Origin: JAMQPK01 sp963761975
GTDB lineage: Bacteria > Acidobacteriota > Vicinamibacteria > Vicinamibacterales > JAMQPK01
Length of the DNA: 64,000 nt
Direction of reading: 5' to 3'
NCBI GenBank assembly: GCA_963761975.1
Contig: CAVXIR010000002.1
Location: 62,001-126,000, forward strand
In this document: positions 8,329-15,035 of the stretch, in pieces
How the letters are laid out: every line of letters begins with the position of its first letter
Numbering within the stretch: position 1 is the stretch's first letter
Program-made: the position numbers and the translations under genes
The notes under the pieces: model-generated
Told to the model about the DNA's origin: nothing
Databases searched by the model: none
Seen by the model: only the letters and a program-made list of their open reading frames with translations

Positions 8329-8502
8329 TCAGTCGAGCGCGAACAACACGACGAGTATCGTGACGTACCCCGCTGCGGCGTATGCAGTCAGCGTTACGAC
8401 CCGCCATTTGATCGAAAAGCGGCGCCATGCTGCGACTGGATGGCGGCACGCCGCAAACGCTCGGCCGAGGAGCACTTCCGTCTGATGATTGTTCTTGGGC
8501 AT
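8329..8502 (-). CDS. Small hypothetical membrane protein (57 aa)
   Basis: The frame from ATG 8502 gives MPKNNHQTEVLLGRAFAACR followed by HPVAAWRRFSIKWRVV and a single TM helix ending ILVVLFALD. The HPVAAWR motif followed by a basic patch and one C-terminal helix looks like a real small inner-membrane protein with a positive-inside N-terminus, and I recall similar short proteins in Acidobacteria. The frame is open further upstream (to 8670), but that part looks random. No function can be proposed. Confidence 0.45.
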   Translation of the reverse strand: MPKNNHQTEVLLGRAFAACRHPVAAWRRFSIKWRVVTLTAYAAAGYVTILVVLFALD

Positions 8503-8782
8503 GCGGCTGATTACGCAATCGTTGTACCGATTACAGATTTTTCTGGCGGTCGTGGATACGGCCGAATCTCGCCAGTTCTGATCGGCTCGATGTGTCAAAA
8601 CAGGAAAACGTGTGTACACCAGGGCGTGACTTTGGCACACTAAGTGTGCCCGGGTTCCCGCCTTTGCCAAGGCTCCGGCAGGTCTCTCCGAGCTCGCGTG
8701 TTTCGAGCGAGCGACGGCTTCGTACTTAGCAGGGCATGGGCGAGGGTTCAGGAGAGGAAGGGTATCCCGAGGTCCAGCTGGA

Positions 8783-8914
8783 GCTCGACACTAGCAGCCC
8801 GGCAACTGCATCGCTAGCGTGGGGACGGCGCGACCGAGGCGCAGCGTGTCGCATTGCGTACGCGGCGGCGGGGCGTTAGATGCAGTTGCCCGCGTTGTCG
8901 AGCCTGGTTCGCGG
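8783..8914 (-). repeat. Dispersed repeat copy B, centre of a ~120-bp palindrome
   Basis: The gene-free stretch 8503-8959 holds one structure. GCTCGAC (8783-8789) and GGCAACTGCATC (8801-8812) are inverted-repeated as GATGCAGTTGCC (8879-8890) and GTCGAGC (8897-8903). The right half, read on the minus strand, matches repeat copy A at 597-695. On that strand ATCTAAC fits the RYYYAAC box of integron attC sites, but the opposite GTTRRRY box is degraded to GCTAGCG. attC-like is therefore only a suggestion. I see no other feature in 8503-8782. Confidence 0.5.
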
Positions 8915-8959
8915 AAGCAGGCGTGGTTCATCCGAGAAGGGTGAGACAACGGCGCATCT

Positions 8960-9799
8960 TTGTTGACGCGTAGCAGCGCGAGTGCTATAAGCGCCCTCAT
9001 CAAGCTATTACCTGCGGCGCTCATCGTTCTGTCAGCCGTGTCGACGGTTCCGCAGCCTCTGCTTGCGCAGCAGCCAGCCTTGCCCGGCGCAGCGCCCTCG
9101 AGTCTGGATTTCGACATCTTCAAGACACGAGTTCTTCCAATCCTTACCAGTTCCAGGAAGGGAAATGCGCGCTGCACCGCGTGCCACACCCGTGCCGGCG
9201 GCAACAGCTTTCTCGAGCCGCTTGCGCCGGGAGCGACGACCTATACCGATGAGCAGGCGCGCCGGAATTTCGATCGCGTCCAGCGTCTGGTCGTGCCCGG
9301 CGAACCGTTGAAGAGCATTCTGTTGATGAACCCGCTGGCCGAAGAGGCGGGCGGCAGCCATTGGCACGGCGGGGGAAAACACTGGACGACGCAGAGCGAT
9401 CCTGAGTGGCAGGCGCTGGCGGCATGGGTCAACTCGAAGGCGGCTGCGGCCGGTCAAGGTCTCGACTTCGAGATCTTCAAGTCGCGCGTCCAGCCCATCT
9501 TCACCAGCTCGCGAAAGGGGAACGCGCGGTGCACCGCGTGCCATACACGTGCCGGTGGGAACAGCTTTCTCGAGCCGCTGTCGCCGGGCGCCACAACTTA
9601 CACGGAAGAACAGTCACGCCGGAACTTCGATCGCGTCCAGCGATTGGTCGTGCCTGGTGCGCCGGAAAAAAGCGTGCTGCTTATGAATCCGCTGGCTGAA
9701 GCCGCCGGCGGCAGCCACTGGCATGGTGGCGGCAAACACTGGTTAGCGCAGGACGATCCCGAATTTCAGGTGCTCGCCGCATGGGTTCGCGGAAAATAG
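8960..9799 (+). CDS. Exported diheme c-type cytochrome with tandem duplicated domain
   Basis: 279 residues from a TTG start, with a signal peptide ending LLAQQ (~37). Two nearly identical ~105-residue modules follow (about 48-155 and 165-278). Each starts with LDF[DE]IFK[TS]RV and contains one heme-binding CTACH, FLEPL[AS]PGATTYT[DE]EQ, NFDRVQRLVVPG and GGSHWHGGGKHW. The HWHGGGKHW run offers extra His ligands, and may supply the distal heme ligand. The duplication is recent, with only scattered substitutions. It overlaps the Rieske gene by 19 bp, so a periplasmic electron-transfer pair is likely. Start codon uncertain. Confidence 0.8.
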   Translation: MLTRSSASAISALIKLLPAALIVLSAVSTVPQPLLAQQPALPGAAPSSLDFDIFKTRVLPILTSSRKGNARCTACHTRAGGNSFLEPLAPGATTYTDEQARRNFDRVQRLVVPGEPLKSILLMNPLAEEAGGSHWHGGGKHWTTQSDPEWQALAAWVNSKAAAAGQGLDFEIFKSRVQPIFTSSRKGNARCTACHTRAGGNSFLEPLSPGATTYTEEQSRRNFDRVQRLVVPGAPEKSVLLMNPLAEAAGGSHWHGGGKHWLAQDDPEFQVLAAWVRGK

Positions 9800-10329
9800 C
9801 TCGTCGAGCGTTTCTGGCGGCTTCGGCGCTTCTCGGATTCGGCAGAACCGTTCGTGCGCAGGTGTCTCGGGCTTTCATCTATCGGCCTCTTGCGCAAACC
9901 ATCTCGGTGCCCCTCGACGCAATATCGGTTCCGTGGCGCCCGCGTCCATTCATCGCCGACGCCGTGACGCTCTCGAGCGCGGCGACTCCCAATCAGCCGA
10001 TTCGCGTGAGCGGCGTGATCGTCCGTACCGCCGCTGGCGACCGGCCCGACAACTTCGTCGCAGTGTGCGTTCGCTGTCCGCATGAGTTATGCGATGTGGA
10101 CTATGTGAGCGACCCGAGCCGCCTTCCGCAGGAGGTCGTGAACGACATGGAGCGGCCCGTGACAGATCCCGTTTACATCTGTCCGTGCCACAACAGTACG
10201 TTCAAAACCGATGGCGAACGGCTTGCCGGTCCGGCACCGCGCGGTTTATACCGCTTTCGAGTGACCGGTGTGACGGCTGCAGCCGTGGAGATCGCCGAGG
10301 TTGAAGAAGATGTACTGATCTTTGTCTAG
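9781..10329 (+). CDS. Rieske [2Fe-2S] protein with Tat-like signal
   Basis: 182 residues. The N-terminus RKIARRAFLAASALLGFG is a twin-arginine-like export signal, as usual for Rieske proteins. The cluster ligands are in CPHELC (first Cys and His plus a disulfide Cys) and CPCHNS (second Cys and His plus a disulfide Cys), spaced by a long ~40-residue insert. It is of the bc1/b6f disulfide type rather than the dioxygenase type. The start overlaps the diheme cytochrome, suggesting translational coupling. No cytochrome b is nearby, so the quinol or other partner is unknown. Confidence 0.85.
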   Translation: MGSRKIARRAFLAASALLGFGRTVRAQVSRAFIYRPLAQTISVPLDAISVPWRPRPFIADAVTLSSAATPNQPIRVSGVIVRTAAGDRPDNFVAVCVRCPHELCDVDYVSDPSRLPQEVVNDMERPVTDPVYICPCHNSTFKTDGERLAGPAPRGLYRFRVTGVTAAAVEIAEVEEDVLIFV

Positions 10330-10496
10330 TTCGTGGGTTCGGACGTAGGTTCGAAGGTTCGAAGGTTCGAAGGTTCGTTAGGTTCGTGGGTTCGTGGGTT
10401 CGTGGGTTCGTTGGTTCGTAAGGTTCGTCGGTTCGTGGGTTCGGAAACACTGCCTCCGAACCGCCTGACGAACCGACGAACCTTACCAACCGCCCG
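10330..10496. repeat. GGTTCGTG octamer array with complementary right arm
   Basis: At 10330-10443 there are about 13 tandem words of the GGTTCGNN type (three GGTTCGAA, several GGTTCGTG) with an 8-9 base period. At 10455-10496 the complementary CGAACC words appear. It lies between the 3' ends of the Rieske gene and the convergent beta-propeller gene, where it could act as a bidirectional hairpin terminator. Confidence 0.8.
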
Positions 10497-10500
10497 ACGA

Positions 10501-11532
10501 TCATGTTCCAGGTCGGACGAGCATTGCCGTGATATTCCGCTTCGGGACCTGGCCAACCTTGATCTGCGCGAGTTCCTTTCTCCCCGCCACATCAATCACA
10601 GACACAAAGTTCGAGTGGGCGTTGGCGACGTAGAGTTTCTTGCTGTCGGGCGTGAAGGTGAGCCAGTCCGGCACCTTACCCACGCGAACGCCGCCGAGGT
10701 ATTTCAGGTCGGGCATCGAGTACACGTAGACGTGGCTGTTGACCTTGCTGGTCGACCACAGCGTTTTGCCATCCGGCGCGATCAGAATGCCATGCGCCGG
10801 CGCGCCCTGTATGCCGTCGCTGTTGCGTTCGGCTGGCGGCACGTCGGGCAGCGTGATGCGGCCGACTTCCTTCTTCGTGTTCCAGTCGACAATCGCGAAG
10901 CCGTGCAGGTTGGTGACCTGCACGAACATCCGCTTTGTGGATCCATCGGGGTTGGTCTCGAAGCAGAGTGGACGGACGCCGCCTTCGAAATGGATCGACC
11001 ACGCGGGCTGTTCGGTGACGGTGTCGATCACGGTTGCGACCGATCCGCCGGTCGATCCGGCGACGACGAATTTGCTGTCGGGGGTGATGAAGGTGTTGTG
11101 CACGCCGCGAAGGACGCGGATGAACTTGATGCGCTCCTGCTGAACCGTGTCGATGACGTCGACCCCGCCGTCGGGCGTCTGGATGGCGACGTAAAGACGC
11201 CGGCCGTCTTTGCGGATCGCGACGTTGTTGGGATGTCCGGTCAGCGGAATCTTCTTTGTGATCTTGAGCGTGCTCGCGTCCACGATATCGAGTGTGGTGG
11301 TGGACTCGTTGCTCAGATACAGGCGGCTTCCGTCTGGCGCGGCCGCAACGCCGTGGATGACCTCGGCATCCGGAATCTCCGCGACGATCTTGTCGGTTGT
11401 CGGATCAATCAGGTGCACGCTGTCGCCCGCAGAATTGGTCTGGATGATGATCGGGCGGCCTGTTTGCGCGAAGAGCGGCAGCACGAGAAGCGCAGGGGCG
11501 ACGAGGAGACCGAAGCGGCGAATGACGACCAT
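10501..11532 (-). CDS. Secreted YVTN-type beta-propeller protein
   Basis: 343 residues from the ATG at 11532, which follows a strong AGGAGG with 8-base spacing; the longer frame to 11652 runs into a repeat array and is rejected. A signal peptide (VVIRRFGLLVAPALLVLPLFAQ) precedes seven-blade-like repeats. Each carries DGSRLYLSNE, DGRRLYVAIQ, DSKFVVAGS, DSKKLYVAN-type strands ending in V-I-D (TLDIVDAST, GGVDVIDTV, VSVIDVAG). Such proteins are extracytoplasmic scaffolds or act as partners for redox enzymes (cytochrome d1-like fold), without a heme motif here. It is convergent with the cytochrome/Rieske pair. Confidence 0.82.
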   Translation of the reverse strand: MVVIRRFGLLVAPALLVLPLFAQTGRPIIIQTNSAGDSVHLIDPTTDKIVAEIPDAEVIHGVAAAPDGSRLYLSNESTTTLDIVDASTLKITKKIPLTGHPNNVAIRKDGRRLYVAIQTPDGGVDVIDTVQQERIKFIRVLRGVHNTFITPDSKFVVAGSTGGSVATVIDTVTEQPAWSIHFEGGVRPLCFETNPDGSTKRMFVQVTNLHGFAIVDWNTKKEVGRITLPDVPPAERNSDGIQGAPAHGILIAPDGKTLWSTSKVNSHVYVYSMPDLKYLGGVRVGKVPDWLTFTPDSKKLYVANAHSNFVSVIDVAGRKELAQIKVGQVPKRNITAMLVRPGT

Positions 11533-11577
11533 AACGAAGCCTCCTTGCACCCGGACTCTAGCACGAGTGACCGGCCA

Positions 11578-11647
11578 GGGATTAGGGATTTGGGATTGGG
11601 AAGTCGCAAGTCGCATGTCGAAAGTCTGTGGTCGCAGACAGTCGCAA
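11578..11647. repeat. Ten-unit heptad repeat array
   Basis: Heptamers read GGGATTA, GGGATTT, GGGATTG, GGAAGTC, GCAAGTC, GCATGTC, GAAAGTC, TGTGGTC, GCAGACA, GTCGCAA: strict 7-bp phase with a gradual shift of the word. It sits upstream of the beta-propeller gene and is followed by a REP-like palindrome at 11680-11704 (GGTAGCGCAGGGCTCAAGCC core). Confidence 0.7.
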
Positions 11648-11679
11648 GGCACTCCACGCCGAGCCGAGGATTACATAAC

Positions 11680-11704
11680 GGTAGCGCAGGGCTCAAGCCC
11701 TGCC
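11680..11704. repeat. REP-like palindrome, fourth copy
   Basis: The core CAGGGCTCAAGCCCTG is flanked by GGTAGCG and CCATG, the same family as 8208-8308. It lies 27 bp before the DUF5655 gene. Confidence 0.7.
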
Positions 11705-11730
11705 ATGTGCTGGCACCAGTAGAATTGGCT

Positions 11731-12213
11731 ATGGCCCGGCGCCAGTGCTACCACTGTAAAGAATGGATCGATGACGGGGAGGCGCATGATTGCTGGACGA
11801 CGACCGAGGCGGCGCTGACGGAGGATTTGTCAGAGGATCTGAGAGATGCGTGGGAGCGATTGCGCGAGACGGCGGCGGAGTTCGGCGAACAGCGCATCTA
11901 TGCGTCTCACAGCTCGATCATGTTCTCGCGCAAGTCGTGCTACTTTTTCGCGCGGCCCAAGAAGAACTTTCTGGAGGTGTACATCTTTCTCGGCCGCGTG
12001 GTGAAAGCACCGCAGATCCGGCGTGTCGATCGTCCGTCGAACGTGAAGGTGGGGCACATGGTTCACATCAGGCATCGTGACGAAATCGAAGCACCGATCA
12101 CCGACTGGTTGCAGGAAGCTTATGAACAATCTGATCGACTCACGTTAAAAGGGAGACGGGCGGGGAAGAAAATCCGCTCCAGGAGATCGGTGCGGAAGAA
12201 GAAAAGCAAGTAA
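11731..12213 (+). CDS. DUF5655-type small protein with N-terminal Cys/His motif
   Basis: 160 residues from ATG 11731 (the open frame extends upstream through the repeat array but lacks coding character). The N-terminus CYHCKEWIDDGEAHDC is a probable zinc knuckle. The body carries the DUF5655 pattern: SSIMFSRKSCYFFARPKKN, FLEVYIFLGR, VGHMVHIRHRDEI and DWLQEAYEQS. It ends in a Lys/Arg-rich tail (GKKIRSRRSVRKKKSK). The family is of unknown function, often fused to DUF4287 or nucleic-acid modules; the basic tail hints at nucleic-acid contact. Confidence 0.7.
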   Translation: MARRQCYHCKEWIDDGEAHDCWTTTEAALTEDLSEDLRDAWERLRETAAEFGEQRIYASHSSIMFSRKSCYFFARPKKNFLEVYIFLGRVVKAPQIRRVDRPSNVKVGHMVHIRHRDEIEAPITDWLQEAYEQSDRLTLKGRRAGKKIRSRRSVRKKKSK

Positions 12214-12251
12214 CTACACTCTCAACAATTCAAAACGCGGAGCTTTCATTC

Positions 12252-13259
12252 ATGCCTACTCAGACCGCCGTATCACCGGAAAACATCTTCAACACGCTCT
12301 GGGGTTTTCAACGCACGGCCGCGTTGAAGAGCGGAATCGACCTCGACATCTTCACGGCGATCGACGAGGGGACGCACACCGCTGCCGCACTCGCGAAGAA
12401 AAGCCGGGCTTCGGAGCGCGGAGTCCGGATCCTCTGCGATTACCTGACGATCATTGGCCTGCTCAAGAAATCCGATGGCTCGTACGAGCTGACGGATGAA
12501 TCGGCGATGTTCCTGAGCAAGCGCTCGCCTGCGTATATGGGCACGACGGCGAACTTTCTAACGATCCCCGAGCTCATGAACAACTTCGACGATCTGACGA
12601 GCACGGTCCGCCGCGGCGGCGTGTCGGAAAAGGGGAACACGGTCGCGGAGGAGAACCCGATCTGGATTGAGTTCGCGCGCGCGATGGTCCCAATGGCCAT
12701 GCCGTCGGCTTTTGCGATTGCCGACCTATTGGCGATCGCATCGGCCGGCTCGGTTCAAGTCCTGGACATCGCCGCCGGACACGGCATGTTCGGCATCGTG
12801 CTCGCCGAACGCAATCCGAAGGTCACCGTCACAGCCGTCGACTGGGCCCCGGTGCTCGCCGTTGCAGAGGAGCACGCGCGCGCACGCCGCGTTCAGGATC
12901 GGTATCGCACGCGGCCGGGCGATGCGTTCAAGGTGGAATTCGGCGACGGCTATGACGTTGGGCTCGTCACCAACTTCCTGCATCACTTCGACGAGTCGAC
13001 CTGCACCTCGTTCCTCGCGAAGGTGCACCGGGCGCTCAAACCCGGAGGCCGCCTCGTCGTGCTCGAGTTCGTGCCGAACCCCGATCGGATCTCGCCGCCG
13101 ATGGCGGCGGCGTTCAGTTTGACGATGCTGGCCGGCACGCCCGCGGGTGACGCCTACACGTTCGACGAATTCAGGCGGCAGCTCGAAGGCGCGGGATTCA
13201 AAGACGTCACGGCGCACCCGTTGCCGTCGCCGCAGACCGTGCTGATGGCGCGCAAGTAG
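12252..13259 (+). CDS. SAM-dependent methyltransferase, plant O-methyltransferase-like
   Basis: 335 residues. An N-terminal winged-helix dimerisation domain (~10-100; AALKSGIDLDIFTAIDEG, ERGVRILCDYLTIIGLL) precedes a Rossmann domain with motif I VLDIAAGHGMFGIVLA (~171-186), motif II TAVDW, and LVTNFLHHFDE and KPGGRLVVLEF further on. The substrate is probably a small hydroxylated compound, but nothing nearby indicates which. The gene stands alone between DUF5655 and a convergent barrel protein. A catalytic His (LHHFDE, ~240) fits the O-methyltransferase class. Confidence 0.85.
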   Translation: MPTQTAVSPENIFNTLWGFQRTAALKSGIDLDIFTAIDEGTHTAAALAKKSRASERGVRILCDYLTIIGLLKKSDGSYELTDESAMFLSKRSPAYMGTTANFLTIPELMNNFDDLTSTVRRGGVSEKGNTVAEENPIWIEFARAMVPMAMPSAFAIADLLAIASAGSVQVLDIAAGHGMFGIVLAERNPKVTVTAVDWAPVLAVAEEHARARRVQDRYRTRPGDAFKVEFGDGYDVGLVTNFLHHFDESTCTSFLAKVHRALKPGGRLVVLEFVPNPDRISPPMAAAFSLTMLAGTPAGDAYTFDEFRRQLEGAGFKDVTAHPLPSPQTVLMARK

Positions 13260-13311
13260 CGCGAAGTGAACTATCGATCGCGAAGACGCCCCGAGTGACC
13301 GTAGAGGGCAC

Positions 13312-14031
13312 TCAGAACGTCCATCGTGCGCCGACGCCCGGTCGAATCAGAAATGTTCCCTGACCGGCCGTCGAAAACGCCAAGGCTCGCAACTCGGGAA
13401 CGACGGCCAGGTTATCAGTAATCTCGATGGCCGCTTCGAAACCGAGTGCAAGCGCGCCGTTGTTTTCTGTGCGCGTGAGCCTTGTGCTGTCGAAGCGAAT
13501 TGGGAGTGTTTCCAGGATCACAAAGGGTTCTCTGCCCAACGTCGCAGTCGCCGTCGCAAAGGTCGGGAAATCTGTCTGGTAGGTCGCGCGCATGAAGCTG
13601 AATCCCGCGCGGTAGCCGAGCCGTATCCCATCGCCTGCCCGTTGATGGAACCCCAGCATCGTCGTCACCGAGGCGAAGCTGGTCGAGGCCTTCAAGTCGA
13701 GCGGTGCCGTGCGCGGTGGAAAGAGCGCGAGGATGTAGGGATCTCTAAACTCGTTTGTCGTACGGGTGCTGAGATCGAGCCCGGCTTCAATCGTCCACCG
13801 CCGGTGCAGCCACGTGCCGACCCGAATGCTGCCGCCCACGCCGGTTGCGTCGAGCGAAAACGCATCGTCCAGGTCACGAGAGGCGCCGCTCGAGCTTCCG
13901 AACTCTCGGATATCGGCGAACGCCGACCCTTGTACGTAGATGCCTTCCTGCGCCGAGGCGGAGAAGGCTGTGCCGAAGAAAAAGATCAGCGCGAGAGCAG
14001 ACCGGGTGATGATGGGTGCGGCGAGATACAT
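13312..14031 (-). CDS. Exported outer-membrane beta-barrel protein
   Basis: 239 residues with a signal peptide (TRSALALIFFFGTAFSASA, cut before QEGIY). The mature sequence alternates short polar turns and amphipathic strands (GGSIRVGTWLHRRWTIEAGLDL, given here as its start and end; SFASVTTMLGFHQRAG; IRLGYRAGFSFMRATYQ) and closes with VGARWTF, a classic barrel terminus with a final Phe. Function unknown. The 102 bp between its start and the tRNA-Gln gene would hold its promoter. Confidence 0.72.
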   Translation of the reverse strand: MYLAAPIITRSALALIFFFGTAFSASAQEGIYVQGSAFADIREFGSSSGASRDLDDAFSLDATGVGGSIRVGTWLHRRWTIEAGLDLSTRTTNEFRDPYILALFPPRTAPLDLKASTSFASVTTMLGFHQRAGDGIRLGYRAGFSFMRATYQTDFPTFATATATLGREPFVILETLPIRFDSTRLTRTENNGALALGFEAAIEITDNLAVVPELRALAFSTAGQGTFLIRPGVGARWTF

Positions 14032-14133
14032 GGTGTAAGGTGCCTACCATTGTATAATCGCGGTTTCGGCCCGCCTTCGCTGCGTGCACCATGGGCAGCT
14101 TCGGCGGGGCAAGCCCGCCTCGGAATACCAGAT

Positions 14134-14207
14134 TGGGAGGTCGTCCAACGGTAGGACACGTGGCTCTGGACCACGGTATCGGGGTTCGAATCCCTGCCTC
14201 CCAGCCA
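14134..14207 (+). tRNA. tRNA-Gln (anticodon CTG)
   Basis: A complete 74-nt cloverleaf including an encoded CCA. Acceptor TGGGAGG pairs with CCTCCCA, the D-stem is GTCC/GGAC, the anticodon stem CGTGG/CCACG encloses CTCTGGA (anticodon CTG), and the T-arm has TTCGAAT. The 3' 41 nt from the anticodon loop to the discriminator base are repeated exactly at 23706-23746, so this gene is an integration target. The element sits on its 3' side and the intact gene was regenerated. Confidence 0.95.
14164..14204 (+). other. Left attachment-site core (attL) inside tRNA-Gln
   Basis: 41 bases from the anticodon loop to the discriminator base, identical to 23706-23746. Tyrosine integrases commonly cross over in the anticodon loop and duplicate the 3' part of the tRNA. 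Upstream of this stretch the two copies share no more than scattered bases. Confidence 0.8.
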
Positions 14208-14278
14208 GCCTTCGCTCGCCCGAACCGGCGCGAGCTACGGCGCAGGGCAGGCGAGCGCTCGCCGATAGGCGAAGGCTG
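14206..14278. repeat. Hairpin-forming inverted repeat right after tRNA-Gln
   Basis: CAGCCTTCGC (14206-14215) is inverted as GCGAAGGCTG (14269-14278), enclosing further GC-rich self-complementary sequence. It begins on the tRNA's CCA end and could serve as its terminator or be part of the recombination arm. The rest of the gap to 14658 shows no gene that I can support. Confidence 0.55.
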
Positions 14279-14658
14279 TCTCGCCGAAGCACCGCCGGCG
14301 TAAGAGAGCGGTGCGAAGGCGGACTTCCATTCCTGCAATCGAACCCCGATAGCTTTGACGCAGAAACTGCTCACCCCCTTAGACACAAGTTCGAAGTTCA
14401 GCACTTGAACGCGTGGCCGTACTGTTTGCCATGTCCGTACGCATGCGAGGAATCGGAAACCTTTCGTTTACGTGTTGCGTAGCGACGTCAACCCTGTGCG
14501 GCACTCGATTCGAGAAGTACCTCAAATTCGGCTCCGGCCGCGTGTTTGCGAGGCGGCACTTCGCGCCGGAGCCCTGAAGCTGAACGGCTCGGCGGGATCA
14601 CAACAGACCACTCTCTCCAGCCTTCGCAGCGACAGGCAACCATTGCCGTCCCAGTTTC

Positions 14659-14690
14659 GTCTGACAGGTTAATATCTGCTTATGACAGAC
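14659..14690. promoter_or_regulatory. Possible PadR operator over its own start
   Basis: GTCTGACAG (14659-14667) is mirrored by ATGACAGAC (14682-14690), 7 of 9 positions matching, with an AT-rich centre TTAATATCTGC. It overlaps the padR start codon. PadR repressors commonly autoregulate through such dyads. Sequence evidence is modest. Confidence 0.35.
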
Positions 14691-15035
14691 ATAGACCCCT
14701 CTGCGCTCGATCGCGAGCTGAAGAAAGGCGCTGCCGAACTGCTCCTGCTGTCCGTGCTGGAGGCCAGACCCCGGCACGGCTATGAGCTCGGCAAGCTGAT
14801 GGAAACGCGGTCGGGCGGGCGGTTGGTGTTTCACCTCGACTCGCTCTATCCACTGCTCTATCGCCTCGAGGAGCGCAGCTGGATCAAGGGCACGTGGGTC
14901 GAAAAGGCGGGTGAGCGCCGGCGGCGTTTCTATCGGCTCACACCCACAGGACAGCGCGTGCTGTTGCGACAGCGCCAGACGTGGGACGAGTTCGTCGAGG
15001 CCGTACGGCTGGTCACGGGAAGCGAACATGCCTGA
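14682..15035 (+). CDS. PadR-family transcriptional regulator
   Basis: 117 residues with the PadR winged helix: ELLLLSVLEARPRHGYELGKLM, then FHLDSLYPLLYRLEERSWI and RRRRFYRLTPTGQRVL, and a short C-terminal helix. In Acidobacteria PadR genes sit directly before ADOP permeases, as here, where the stop overlaps the permease start by 8 bp. It probably represses this pair in response to a small hydrophobic or antimicrobial ligand (family knowledge). The permease it is coupled to is broken. Confidence 0.9.
   Translation: MTDIDPSALDRELKKGAAELLLLSVLEARPRHGYELGKLMETRSGGRLVFHLDSLYPLLYRLEERSWIKGTWVEKAGERRRRFYRLTPTGQRVLLRQRQTWDEFVEAVRLVTGSEHA

Noticed and set aside
8233..8643. 136-residue frame on the + strand over the REP-like repeats
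   Set aside because: It starts inside palindromic repeats, has no ribosome site or recognisable motif, and overlaps a better minus-strand candidate.
10333..11730. Long upstream extension of the DUF5655 frame antisense to the beta-propeller gene
   Set aside because: It runs through the octamer repeats and mirrors the propeller gene; only the part from 11731 has family signal.
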